From: Dyadobacter flavalbus
Lineage (GTDB): Bacteria; Bacteroidota; Bacteroidia; Cytophagales; Spirosomataceae
Assembly (NCBI RefSeq): GCF_006149045.1
Contig: NZ_VBSN01000027.1
Span: forward strand, 930,001-994,000
Length of the DNA: 64,000 nt
Direction of reading: 5' to 3'
Both the position numbers and the translations under genes were made by a program. Under the pieces are notes generated by a model. That model was given only the letters and a program-made list of their open reading frames with translations, was not told the DNA's origin and did no database searches. This document shows positions 26,123 to 33,914 of the stretch, in pieces (the stretch's first letter is position 1; every line of letters starts with the position of its first letter).

Positions 26123-26461
26123 TTACTGTTCTTCCAGAAGCGATTCCCCTTCGGAAAAATCGCCGGATGTCCACTGCCACTTTTCATGCATTCGCAATTT
26201 TCCGTCCGCAAGCTGCTCCGGAGTTGAGCGGCAGATGCCGGTTGTAATTTCACCTTTGTCGTTTACCTGATGATAACGCATGTCCAGGTTCCCGTTTTCG
26301 TCTGCAATGGCAATCAGGTGTCCGGTCTTTATTCTTCCGCCCGAGTAAGTTGAAGTAACGATATTGCCGCTTTGCTTATAAACAAAATGCATTTCAAGAT
26401 CCACTTCTCCGTTTTCGGAATTGGAAAGCGGCCTGAAAACCCTGTTGTTGTAATTGATCAT
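26123..26461 (-). CDS. Small beta-rich protein of the Bacteroidota 'N-acetylglutamate synthase-like' family
   Basis: 112 residues. The opening MINYNNRVFRPLSNSENGEV and the blocks IVTSTYSGGRIKTGHLIAI, NLDMRYHQVNDKGEITTGIC and LRMHEKWQWTSGD belong to a well-conserved small family that databases often label N-acetylglutamate synthase. The sequence has no GNAT or amino-acid kinase features, so that label is probably wrong. It looks like a repeated antiparallel sheet (MORN-like or lipocalin-like), cytoplasmic, single gene. It converges with the GNAT gene. Confidence 0.65.
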   Translation of the reverse strand: MINYNNRVFRPLSNSENGEVDLEMHFVYKQSGNIVTSTYSGGRIKTGHLIAIADENGNLDMRYHQVNDKGEITTGICRSTPEQLADGKLRMHEKWQWTSGDFSEGESLLEEQ

Positions 26462-26531
26462 CCGTTATTGTTTAAAGTTGGTTTATGGTATAATTTTCTT
26501 CCCGGCAAATATTCAGGATTCTGAAAGCCAG

Positions 26532-26563
26532 TAGCTAAAAGCCAGCAGCCAAAAGCTATTGGG
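26532..26563. repeat. Copy 3 of the dispersed AGCT repeat
   Basis: TAGCTAAAAGCCAGCAGCC followed by AAAAGCTATTGGG. This is the most regular copy: two AAAAGC blocks around GCCAGCAGCC. The other copies lie at 2358, 18729 and 37798. Confidence 0.4.
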
Positions 26564-26745
26564 CATTTTTACAGTGCTCATGTGTTTTTGGTTGAAAGGT
26601 TGTAAATTTAAGCGAGTGCGGCAGTCATATACAAACAAATTCTCCTGAACGGCTTCAATGACTAACACATCTTTTCATCATTGCGGCGGATCATTAAAGT
26701 TCAAGGTAATATTTTATGAAATTTATATTTTTGAATTCTCTTTAA

Positions 26746-26753
26746 TACATTTG
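26746..26753 (+). promoter_or_regulatory. Possible -7 box for the cupin gene
   Basis: TACATTTG matches TAnnTTTG. The -33 region is weak (TTTA) and the implied leader is about 155 bases long, so this is tentative. Confidence 0.3.
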
Positions 26754-26915
26754 AGTTAATATATAATTAATAAAAATTTCAGAATGCCGGCTGTGTTCAG
26801 CGTTGCAGCAGTGCATTAAAAAAGACAGCATTTGTTCAGATGTATTGGAACAGGCTTTATCAGCGTTGAATTCAGGAATCCATTATAGTCGCTTACTTTT
26901 TACTTAGTTTCTGAC

Positions 26916-27770
26916 ATGAAATTAGTACCCATAGAGAAACGCAGCGGACTTACCCGCGAAGAGTTTATTGAAAATTATCTGAAGCCAAGTCGTCCCGTTG
27001 TTTTTACCGATCTGGCAAAAGACTGGCCGGCGGTTCAGAAATGGACTTTTGAGTGGCTTCGCGAAAACCACGGGAATATTGACGTCCCTCTGGTGGATAA
27101 CCATATGCATGATGCGGACAAATATTTCCAGATTGCCAAGACGATGAAGTTCGGGGATTATCTGAACCTTATTCAGGGCGGCCCGACCGACCTGCGCATT
27201 TTTCTTTTTGATATTTTCAAAAAAGCGCCGGAGCTTGTCAATGACATTCGTTTTCCGACCATTATGGACGGCTTTTTGAAATCGTACAAGTTTGTCTTTT
27301 TCGGCGGCCAGGGTTCCATTACAAGCCTGCATTATGACATGGATTGCTCCAATGTGTTCCTGACGCAGTTTCAGACGCGCAAGCAGGTCATTCTGTTTTC
27401 GCCCGAAGAAAGCCGTCGTTTGTATCATCACCCGTTCACGGTCATGAGCAAAGTGGATCCGATCAATCCGGATTATGAACGTTTTCCTGCACTGAAAGGA
27501 GCAGTCGGCCATGAGACAACGCTTTTCCACGGAGAAACCATTTTTATTCCTTCATTGTGGTGGCATTACATCCGGTATATAGACGGCGGTTTCAGCCTTG
27601 CATTGCGGGCGAACAATTCCATATTTACGGCTGTACGCGGCGGAATGAACCTTGTTCGCCATACCTTCGTGGATAAAAGCATGACCAAACTTCTTGGCCT
27701 GGACTGGCAGCACTGGAAAGAAAGAAAAGCAGTTGAAAATGCAAAGGAAGTTCTGACGGAACAGGCGTAA
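26916..27770 (+). CDS. JmjC-like cupin hydroxylase (Cupin_8 family)
   Basis: 284 residues, the usual length. The iron triad is visible as His139 and Asp141 in TSLHYDMDCSNVFL and His217 in IPSLWWHYIRY; Lys156 could bind 2-oxoglutarate. The opening VPIEKRSGLTREEFIENYLKPSRPVVFTDLAKDWPA is the typical Cupin_8 lead-in also seen in FIH-like asparaginyl hydroxylases. Family members are Fe(II)/2-oxoglutarate oxygenases that hydroxylate a protein or small molecule. No partner gene is adjacent. A strong terminator follows. The family is secure; the substrate is unknown. Confidence 0.85.
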   Translation: MKLVPIEKRSGLTREEFIENYLKPSRPVVFTDLAKDWPAVQKWTFEWLRENHGNIDVPLVDNHMHDADKYFQIAKTMKFGDYLNLIQGGPTDLRIFLFDIFKKAPELVNDIRFPTIMDGFLKSYKFVFFGGQGSITSLHYDMDCSNVFLTQFQTRKQVILFSPEESRRLYHHPFTVMSKVDPINPDYERFPALKGAVGHETTLFHGETIFIPSLWWHYIRYIDGGFSLALRANNSIFTAVRGGMNLVRHTFVDKSMTKLLGLDWQHWKERKAVENAKEVLTEQA

Positions 27771-28210
27771 AGCATTTTTATTTATACATTGAAATAGCCT
27801 TGTACACTGCGTACAAGGCTATTTTGCTATTGTATAAATAATTTTTTCTGATCAATTCTTTTCTGTTGATCCTGAAAATGAAAGTCGATGCTTGCCGATG
27901 TAATGATTTGCAAATACGGCTTTCGGGTTGATGTTGGCAAGGGTTTTATATTTACTTTCCTGTCGGTTTTATACGAACTTGTTTTGGAGGAACTGTTGTT
28001 AACAACAGATACCAAAATGCCTGTTGCGCAGACCAATGTTTTTAGCTAAATGATCCGTTATAAATCGAGGTTTCAGGTTTTGAAAGATCAGGCAAATTCT
28101 ATCTGCAAAATGAGCAAAGGGCCGGTTTGTAAAAAAGAACGGCCCGGTTTCTGCCTTGAAAAAGAATTGCTGCCTGCAATGCGTTATATATTGAATGCTT
28201 TATAATTACT
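27771..28210. other. Intergenic region between cupin gene and uvrB
   Basis: 440 bases. It contains the terminator at 27792-27824 and a GGGCCG/CGGCCC hairpin (28119-28145) about 65 bases before uvrB. A minus-strand frame at 27827-28036 has only a TTG start and was not accepted as a gene. No strong promoter was found for uvrB. Confidence 0.6.
27792..27824 (+). terminator. Terminator after the cupin gene
   Basis: AAATAGCCTTGTAC (27792-27805) pairs perfectly with GTACAAGGCTATTT (27811-27824) around a five-base loop. It lies 22 bases after the stop codon, with Ts following. Confidence 0.85.
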
Positions 28211-30229
28211 ATGGATTTCGAACTTACTTCTGAATATAAACCGACCGGAGATCAGCCGGAAGCAATCAGCCAGCTTGTACTGGGCATTGAATCCGGCGAG
28301 CCTGCACAGACTTTGCTGGGTGTAACGGGTTCCGGAAAGACATTTACGGTTGCAAATGTAGTTGCGCAGGTCAAAAGGCCGACCTTGGTTTTAAGTCATA
28401 ATAAAACGCTGGCCGCTCAGCTTTACGGCGAGTTCAAACAGTTTTTTCCCAAGAATGCCGTAGAATATTTTATCAGTTACTACGATTATTACCAGCCGGA
28501 AGCATTTATTTCGACTACAAACACGTACATAGAAAAAGACCTGCTGATCAATCAGGAAATTGATAAGTTACGTTTGCACACCGTTTCTTCTTTAATGAGC
28601 GGCAGGCGCGATGTGCTTGTCGTTGCTTCTGTCTCCTGTATATACGGTGCAGGAAATCCGAATGAGTATAAAAAGAGCATTGTCAGTACCAAAGTCGGCG
28701 ATGTTGTAAGCAGAAACCAGTTTTTGTTCAGGCTGGTTGAAATCCTTTACAGTCGTACCGAAGTGGAATTTAACCGCGGAACTTTCCGTGTAAAAGGGGA
28801 TACCGTTGATATTTATCCGGGTTATGCGGATTTTGCTTACCGGATTGTATTCTTCGGAGACGAGATCGAGGAAATACAGCGGATAGAGCCCGAAACGGGG
28901 AAAAAGATTTCTTCCGAGCGTGCAGTCGCCATTTTTCCTGCAAACCTTTTTGTAACCGGAAGAGATGTTCTGACACAGTCAATCAAGGAAATTCAGGATG
29001 ATCTTGCACTGCAGATCGAATATTTTATAAAAGAAGGAAGGCTTGCCGAAGCCGAACGCGTTAAAGAGCGTACGGAATTTGACATGGAAATGATGCGGGA
29101 ACTGGGTTACTGCTCCGGAATCGAAAACTACTCACGTTACTTTGACCGCCGTCTGCCGGGACAACGTCCTTTTTGTCTGCTTGATTATTTTCCTGAAGAT
29201 TTCCTGATGGTTGTGGATGAAAGTCATGTAACTATGCCGCAGATCCGGGCCATGTGGGGCGGAGACAGATCCAGAAAAGAATCGCTTGTGGAATACGGGT
29301 TCCGTCTGCCTTCCGCCTTAGACAATCGCCCGCTTACTTTTCAGGAATTTGAAGATATGACGCCGCAGACCATATTTGTAAGCGCAACGCCGGCTGATTA
29401 CGAACTGAGAAAGTCCGAAGGTGTAGTTGTAGAACAGATTATCCGGCCGACAGGCTTGCTTGATCCGGAAATTGAAGTGCGGCCAAGTCTGAACCAGATC
29501 GATGATCTGCTGGATGAAACCACTCAGCGGATCAAACAGGGCGACCGGGTGCTGATTACGACCTTGACCAAAAGAATGGCCGAGGAATTGAGCAAATATC
29601 TGGATAAGGTAGGGATCAAATGCCGTTACATACATTCGGAAGTAAAAGCGCTTGACCGGGTCGAGATCCTTCGTGAACTTCGTCTGGGCGTTTTTGATGT
29701 ACTTGTCGGTGTGAATTTGCTTCGTGAAGGGCTTGATTTGCCGGAAGTCTCGCTTGTGGCCATTATGGATGCTGATAAAGAAGGTTTTCTGAGAGATACA
29801 AGATCCATGATCCAGACTATCGGCCGTGCTGCCCGGAATGACCGTGGAAAAGTAATCATGTATGCCGATGTCATTACAGGATCCATGCAGCAGGCCATAG
29901 ATGAAACCAATCGCCGCCGCAGAATTCAGATGGAGTATAACGCAGAAAATGGCATTACGCCAAAAACCATCCTGAAGTCTCGAGAGGCGATTATGGAACA
30001 GACTTCGGTTGCAGATTCCAAAGTCCGCAAAGTGTATGTGGAGCCGGAAGAAGTAAGGATTGCCGCAGATCCAGTGGTTCAGTATATGGGCAAAAACGAC
30101 CTGCAGAAGCTGATTTCGGAAACACAGCGGAAAATGGAAGCAGCCGCAAGAGAACTCGACTTCCTGGAAGCAGCAAGGTTAAGGGATGAATTGCTGCAGC
30201 TAAAAGACCGCGTGAAGGAGAAGGTGTAA
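28211..30229 (+). CDS. uvrB: Excinuclease ABC subunit B
   Basis: 672 residues, normal length. Visible are the Walker A loop LLGVTGSGKTFTVANV, the damage-verifying beta-hairpin region YYDYYQPEAFI, the helicase motif VVDESHVTMPQ, motif VI QTIGRAARNDRGKVIMYAD, and the C-terminal UVR helix hairpin (ISETQRKMEAAARELDFLEAARLRDEL) that meets UvrC. UvrB verifies DNA lesions handed over by UvrA and recruits UvrC for nucleotide excision repair. It is followed by a small toxin-antitoxin pair on the same strand, 59 bases on. Confidence 0.98.
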   Translation: MDFELTSEYKPTGDQPEAISQLVLGIESGEPAQTLLGVTGSGKTFTVANVVAQVKRPTLVLSHNKTLAAQLYGEFKQFFPKNAVEYFISYYDYYQPEAFISTTNTYIEKDLLINQEIDKLRLHTVSSLMSGRRDVLVVASVSCIYGAGNPNEYKKSIVSTKVGDVVSRNQFLFRLVEILYSRTEVEFNRGTFRVKGDTVDIYPGYADFAYRIVFFGDEIEEIQRIEPETGKKISSERAVAIFPANLFVTGRDVLTQSIKEIQDDLALQIEYFIKEGRLAEAERVKERTEFDMEMMRELGYCSGIENYSRYFDRRLPGQRPFCLLDYFPEDFLMVVDESHVTMPQIRAMWGGDRSRKESLVEYGFRLPSALDNRPLTFQEFEDMTPQTIFVSATPADYELRKSEGVVVEQIIRPTGLLDPEIEVRPSLNQIDDLLDETTQRIKQGDRVLITTLTKRMAEELSKYLDKVGIKCRYIHSEVKALDRVEILRELRLGVFDVLVGVNLLREGLDLPEVSLVAIMDADKEGFLRDTRSMIQTIGRAARNDRGKVIMYADVITGSMQQAIDETNRRRRIQMEYNAENGITPKTILKSREAIMEQTSVADSKVRKVYVEPEEVRIAADPVVQYMGKNDLQKLISETQRKMEAAARELDFLEAARLRDELLQLKDRVKEKV

Positions 30230-30288
30230 GGTAATTGGAACCGGAAATCGTTATTATCTTTTATCTTTATTAAAATTTAAAACATGCT

Positions 30289-30507
30289 ATGATCAGAACA
30301 TTAATGGTGCCGGACAATCAGGATATTTCGATTCAACTTCCTGAACCTTATATTGGTAAGCAAGTAGAAATTATCGCCTTTACCATTAATGATGCAACAG
30401 AGGAATTACGGGTACAGGATAAAACCTTAACACATTATGCAAGCCAGAAAGCATTGGCAAAAGATTGGCTGAATACTGAAGAAGATCAGGCATGGCAAAA
30501 TTTGTAA
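30289..30507 (+). CDS. Probable antitoxin partner of MazF-like toxin
   Basis: 72 residues. The start MIRTLMVPDNQDISIQLPEPYIGKQVEIIAF resembles the DNA-binding beta entry of small DUF2281-type antitoxins. The acidic, tryptophan-containing tail DWLNTEEDQAWQNL looks like the toxin-binding end. It overlaps the toxin gene by 16 bases, the usual arrangement for translational coupling. Antitoxins of this kind neutralise the RNase and repress the operon. It is called mainly from gene order and size; the sequence family is less sure. Confidence 0.7.
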   Translation: MIRTLMVPDNQDISIQLPEPYIGKQVEIIAFTINDATEELRVQDKTLTHYASQKALAKDWLNTEEDQAWQNL

Positions 30508-30803
30508 AAGGTGAAGTTGTAATCATTCCATTTCCGTTCTCTGACTTAACCGGTTCTAAAAAAAGGCCGGCTCTTGTACTTTCTGATCTGGATGGAGATG
30601 ATACTTCACAAAATTCCAGAGATAAATTTGCCGTTTCGCTGACTTCATCGGATTTTGTTTCGGGTTCGTTGCCTGTCGACAGCTTTATCCGGCCAAGTTG
30701 TACTTTTACGGCGGATAAAGATATTATTATCCGTAAAGCAGGATTGATAAATTCATCTAAAATCAATGCTGTAATTCAGAAAATCATAGATATAATTAAA
30801 TAG
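30492..30803 (+). CDS. MazF/PemK-like type II toxin (endoribonuclease)
   Basis: 103 residues. The opening KFVKGEVVIIPFPFSDLTGSKKRPALVLSD is the classic PemK/MazF start, including GEVVxxPFPFSDLTGSKKRPALVL with the conserved KRPALV strand. SLTSSDFVSGSLPVDSF and the ending SKINAVIQKIIDIIK also fit. These toxins cut mRNA at short sequences when free of antitoxin. It overlaps the antitoxin gene and ends just before a perfect 14-bp-stem hairpin shared with the convergent nucleotidase gene. Confidence 0.85.
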   Translation: MAKFVKGEVVIIPFPFSDLTGSKKRPALVLSDLDGDDTSQNSRDKFAVSLTSSDFVSGSLPVDSFIRPSCTFTADKDIIIRKAGLINSSKINAVIQKIIDIIK

Positions 30804-30806
30804 CAA

Positions 30807-30844
30807 GAGCTGTTAATTGCTTAGTTCGCAGCAATTAACAGCTC
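30807..30844. terminator. Perfect 14-bp hairpin at a convergent gene end
   Basis: GAGCTGTTAATTGC (30807-30820) and GCAATTAACAGCTC (30831-30844) pair without mismatch around a ten-base loop. The right arm and loop encode the last residues of the minus-strand nucleotidase. There is no long T-tract. It probably ends both transcripts. Confidence 0.6.
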
Positions 30845-31351
30845 CAATGCTTCTTGCCAGTTATTCACCCGTTTGTGCCTGTCAACATTAACATTATGGC
30901 TTGCGGTAAATAGTATGGGTGTTCCTTTGCAAAAATCCAGATTTTTTAAATGATCGTCTATCAGATAATCCGTGTCAATGATTCTTTTGTCGCCGCAGAA
31001 AACAATATTTTTCCAGGAAATAGACGGGAAATGTTCATGAAGCCAGTCATATTTTTCCGGAAGCGAATTAGGGAATTCCATGGCAGCAGATACAATGTAA
31101 ATATCAAAGTTTTCCTGCAGTTTGATGAGTGCTTCCTGCGCGCCGGGTACAATGGGCGCATGCCGGAAAAATCCCGGCTGATATAACAGCCTCCGCGCTG
31201 CAACCGGATCCGGGAAAGCTTCATCTTCCGGCTTTCCATGCAAATCCTGCTTTGTGACTTTTACTCCGTATTCCTTGTAATACAAGTTAATCCAGTTGCT
31301 TTCAATGTCAGCAATGACATTGTCCATATCAATGGCAATTGACTTCCGCAT
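30821..31351 (-). CDS. 5'(3')-deoxyribonucleotidase-like HAD phosphatase
   Basis: 176 residues from the ATG at 31351, where the HAD motif begins (MRKSIAIDMDNVIADIE). The upstream frame is unconserved. The nucleophile motif is DMDNV, motif II is IVSAAME and the late acidic motif is IDDHLKNLDF; VNNWQEALELL closes the fold. The NT5C family removes phosphate from deoxynucleoside monophosphates in the cytoplasm. The gene is divergent from the DeoR-type regulator, which may control it. The class is clear; exact substrates are inferred from the family. Confidence 0.82.
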   Translation of the reverse strand: MRKSIAIDMDNVIADIESNWINLYYKEYGVKVTKQDLHGKPEDEAFPDPVAARRLLYQPGFFRHAPIVPGAQEALIKLQENFDIYIVSAAMEFPNSLPEKYDWLHEHFPSISWKNIVFCGDKRIIDTDYLIDDHLKNLDFCKGTPILFTASHNVNVDRHKRVNNWQEALELLIAAN

Positions 31352-31438
31352 ATGTTTATAACAGTTATTGTGCTGTAATTTGCAGTAAATGTATGTAAGT
31401 TTTGCAATATCCTGCAATATTTATTTGCAATTAATTAC

Positions 31439-31446
31439 TAATTTTG
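31439..31446 (+). promoter_or_regulatory. Promoter -7 box of the DeoR-type gene
   Basis: TAATTTTG matches TAnnTTTG. Transcription would start about 11 bases before the ATG at 31464. Several TTGCAAT/ATTGCAA half-palindromes lie just upstream (31401-31430) and could be operators. Confidence 0.45.
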
Positions 31447-31463
31447 CATAAAACAGAATATTT

Positions 31464-32213
31464 ATGCTGAAAGAAGAACGATTCCGGTTAATTTTGGACA
31501 GGCTGGTGCATGATCAAAAAGTATACCTGGCAGGATTAAGCACATTACTGAATGTTTCGGAAGATACAATCCGTCGGGATATAAAGGAGCTGGCGGAACA
31601 GGGACTTTTAAAATCTGTAAGAGGAGGAGCTGTTCCGCATTCGCCTGGCCCTCATCGCTTTAAAGACAGGATATTGCATGATACCGAGCAAAAACAGATT
31701 ATCGCAAAAAAAGCACTTGAATTTCTGAAAGACGACCAGGTTGTAATTTTTGATGGAGGAACTTCAGCCGTACTTGTTGCACAACTGTTGCCAAAAGACG
31801 TTCATCTTACGGTAGTTACGAACAGCTTTCCCGTCGCCACTTTGCTGGAAGAACATGAGCATGTGGAAGTTTTGTTTGCAGGCGGACGCTTGTTGAAAAA
31901 TTCCTTTGTCACGATCGGAAATGATACGATCCAGTTTCTTAAAAAGTTCAGGGCGGATATTTGTCTCCTCGGAATTTGCAGCATCCATGCCGAGTTAGGC
32001 GTCACCAGCCCGAATTTCGAAGAAAGCGAAGTAAAAAGAGTGATGATCGAATCTTCAAAGGAAATCATCGCGCTGGCTACCGTTGAAAAACTGGAAACAG
32101 CAGAAGCCTATTATGTATGTCCGACTGATCGATTATCTGTCATTATAACCGACCAGCTAGCTGAGGATGAAGCATTTAAAGTATATACTGAACTGGGAAT
32201 AAAGATGGCTTAA
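31464..32213 (+). CDS. DeoR/GlpR-family transcriptional regulator
   Basis: 249 residues. The N-terminal winged helix is MLKEERFRLILDRLVHDQKVYLAGLSTLLNVSEDTIRRDIKELAEQGLLKSVRGGAV, with the family's recognition helix SEDTIRRDI and the wing RGGAV. The C-terminal DeoRC sensor domain shows VVIFDGGTSAVLVAQLL, LFAGGRLLKNSFVTIGN and DICLLGICSIH, the phosphosugar-binding pattern. Such regulators usually repress sugar-use genes until a phosphorylated sugar binds. The divergent nucleotidase is the only nearby target candidate. Confidence 0.9.
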   Translation: MLKEERFRLILDRLVHDQKVYLAGLSTLLNVSEDTIRRDIKELAEQGLLKSVRGGAVPHSPGPHRFKDRILHDTEQKQIIAKKALEFLKDDQVVIFDGGTSAVLVAQLLPKDVHLTVVTNSFPVATLLEEHEHVEVLFAGGRLLKNSFVTIGNDTIQFLKKFRADICLLGICSIHAELGVTSPNFEESEVKRVMIESSKEIIALATVEKLETAEAYYVCPTDRLSVIITDQLAEDEAFKVYTELGIKMA

Positions 32214-32362
32214 AGCTTTTTATCTGTTTCTTCAATCTTAAACAAACTTTCATCCACCGATTTTACATCCATATTGATAGCATTTGCAAAGCCAAGCATA
32301 AAAGCAATAATTAGTCTTCGCAGCCATTTTTTTGTGTATTGCAATATTTTAATGTAGTTCAT
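32210..32362 (-). CDS. Small single-helix membrane protein (50 residues)
   Basis: An ATG-initiated frame of 50 codons: a basic start (NYIKILQYTKKWLRR), one hydrophobic stretch (LIIAFMLGFANAI) and an acidic tail (KSVDESLFKIEETDKKL). The basic-hydrophobic-acidic layout gives it the look of a real small membrane protein. It overlaps the last four bases of the convergent DeoR-type gene and lies downstream of another small hypothetical gene on the same strand. Function unknown. Confidence 0.4.
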   Translation of the reverse strand: MNYIKILQYTKKWLRRLIIAFMLGFANAINMDVKSVDESLFKIEETDKKL

Positions 32363-32490
32363 TTTCCTTGATTTATAGTATAAAATCCAACTTCGGATAT
32401 TGTAAACAAGATTTTGAAGCGCGCAGGATAATCTGTTTTCCGGCAGGATTGCAGGGAAATAAAGCCATTGATTATCAGGCGAATTTTATA

Positions 32491-32886
32491 TTAAATAAGG
32501 AAAATAGAAGTGTCTTTCTGTGAAAGAGATCTGCTGCGGAAATGCTGATTGCAAATGGATTTTAAGGAAATAATGAAGTTGGGATAAATACTGCTTTTCG
32601 GAGGAAAGTAGTTATGAAGCTTTAATGAAAATTGCTTTAATGCAAGTAACTGCGTGTTTTTGCAATAAAACGAAATGATTGCTGCCGCCTTTGAGGTAAA
32701 TCCGGAAAGTTGCGGTTTGTATTTTAAGTGCTTAGAGGAAGTGGTGAATATATGAACTTCTTCAATTCTATAAGTATAGCGCAAATCGTTATTTTCCCGG
32801 GGTAGTGCGATTCCGGTAAGTAACAAAGCCATAAACAACCAATTGAAAATGGTTTTTTGGCCAGTTATATGTTGTATTAAGTTCAT
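32491..32886 (-). CDS. Hypothetical membrane-anchored protein (131 residues)
   Basis: An N-terminal hydrophobic segment (TIFNWLFMALLLTGIAL) follows a short basic start and could be a signal anchor. The rest is basic, rich in Ser, Lys, Phe and Tyr, with no recognised motif. It sits between the SDR operon and the 50-residue gene, all on the minus strand. Codon use looks less regular than its neighbours, so this may be a decayed gene or a chance frame. Confidence 0.4.
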   Translation of the reverse strand: MNLIQHITGQKTIFNWLFMALLLTGIALPRENNDLRYTYRIEEVHIFTTSSKHLKYKPQLSGFTSKAAAIISFYCKNTQLLALKQFSLKLHNYFPPKSSIYPNFIISLKSICNQHFRSRSLSQKDTSIFLI

Positions 32887-32937
32887 CCTTGAATATAAGC
32901 CAAATATCTTGCAATAAAGTGATTACAAGAAGTTCAG

Positions 32938-33717
32938 TTATCTAGCGTTCATCCGTATTGCACCGTCGAGCCGGATTACTTCTCCGTTGAGCATCGGATT
33001 TTCAACGATGGATTTTACAAGCAATGCATATTCGGATGGGCGGCCAAGGCGGGAAGGAAACGGAATTTGTTGACCGAGTGAAATGCGGGCTTCTTCCGGC
33101 AATCCAAGCAACAATGGCGTTTCAAATAATCCCGGCGCAATGGCCATTACGCGGATGCCGGATTTTGCAAGATCTCGTGCGACAGGCAAAGTCATGCTGA
33201 CAATTCCACCTTTGCTCGCAGCGTAGGCAACTTGTCCCATTTGTCCGTCGTAGGCTGCTATGGAAGCTGTATTGATGATTATGCCGCGTTCGCCGTTTTC
33301 ATTGGGTTCATTCTTTTCCATGGCAAATGCAGTCAGGCGCATGACGTTGAATGTTCCGGTCAGATTTATGCGGATTGTTTTTTCGAAAATGGCTAAGGAA
33401 TGCGGACCGTAAACACCATCGTTCTTTCCGATGATTTTGCGGGCAGGAGCAATGCCGGCGCAGTTGACCGTTATATGAAGCGCACCAAAGATTTCAATTG
33501 TTTTTTCAACAGCCTGCTGAACATCCTGCTCGGAAGATACATCTGTTTTAAAAAATTTTAACTGGCCTGAAAATTCAGCTTCCAGCTTTTCACCTGCTTC
33601 CTGATTAACATCCAGAATGGCAACTTTGGCACCTTCCTGTATAAACAACCTTGCAGTGGCTTCTCCCAGGCCGGAAGCGCCGCCGGTAATCAGGGCTGTG
33701 GCGTTCTGAAGTTGCAT
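32938..33717 (-). CDS. SDR dehydrogenase, 3-hydroxyacyl-CoA dehydrogenase type 2-like
   Basis: 259 residues of the classical short-chain dehydrogenase type. The NAD loop is [16 protein letters not shown], the acidic NAD-selecting end is AILDVN, and NCAGIAPA follows. The catalytic set is [23 protein letters not shown] (Ser, Tyr, Lys). The insert [35 protein letters not shown] and the ending [14 protein letters not shown] match the HSD10-like branch, which oxidises 3-hydroxyacyl-CoA in fatty-acid or branched-chain breakdown. It is the last gene of the ileS-led run, 11 bases after a 55-residue gene. Confidence 0.85.
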   Translation of the reverse strand: MQLQNATALITGGASGLGEATARLFIQEGAKVAILDVNQEAGEKLEAEFSGQLKFFKTDVSSEQDVQQAVEKTIEIFGALHITVNCAGIAPARKIIGKNDGVYGPHSLAIFEKTIRINLTGTFNVMRLTAFAMEKNEPNENGERGIIINTASIAAYDGQMGQVAYAASKGGIVSMTLPVARDLAKSGIRVMAIAPGLFETPLLLGLPEEARISLGQQIPFPSRLGRPSEYALLVKSIVENPMLNGEVIRLDGAIRMNAR

Positions 33718-33728
33718 GCGGGAAAGTG

Positions 33729-33896
33729 TTATTTTCTCAAAAGATGTTCAGGAAGCGGATGTTTTTCAAAAAACGCACGTGCTTTTTCCGTTTTCTTTAA
33801 TACGACCGGATGTTGCGACAAATCCGGAATAGAGTCATCTATTATAACTTTATGTAACAGGTTTTCGATTAATGTTTTTTTGTCCGCTATTTTCAT
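33729..33896 (-). CDS. Unannotated 55-residue soluble protein
   Basis: ATG at 33896, stop at 33729. The sequence starts [20 protein letters not shown] and continues through [24 protein letters not shown] to a basic end, PEHLLRK. It is charged, probably helical, without membrane segment or signal. It starts 18 bases after the end of the frameshifted DUF6934 gene and ends 11 bases before the SDR, so it is tightly packed in an operon-like run. Size and position suggest a DUF6934 partner (antitoxin-like or adaptor); that is inference. Confidence 0.6.
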   Translation of the reverse strand: MKIADKKTLIENLLHKVIIDDSIPDLSQHPVVLKKTEKARAFFEKHPLPEHLLRK

Positions 33897-33914
33897 GTTT
33901 CCTGGCTTTTTTTA

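Larger units (their letters stand above)
26462..26915. other. Intergenic region with dispersed repeat and possible promoter
   Basis: 454 AT-rich bases between divergent genes. It holds the dispersed repeat copy at 26532-26563 and a TACATTTG box (26746-26753), a possible -7 element for the cupin gene 163 bases further on. I see no gene in it; translated stretches are short and interrupted. Confidence 0.6.

Noticed and set aside
26123..26461. N-acetylglutamate synthase
   Set aside because: The family is often labelled so, but the 112-residue sequence has no GNAT or kinase motifs. It is kept as unknown function.
27827..28036. Minus-strand 69-codon frame with hydrophobic start
   Set aside because: It has only a TTG start, with an in-frame stop just upstream and no Bacteroidota promoter. 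Composition is Ser/Lys-rich without a family match. It may be a chance frame; it is not included as a gene.
30289..30803. Larger defence island around the toxin-antitoxin pair
   Set aside because: Neighbours are uvrB, a nucleotidase and a DeoR regulator, all housekeeping. No restriction, CBASS, retron or abortive-infection genes are near.
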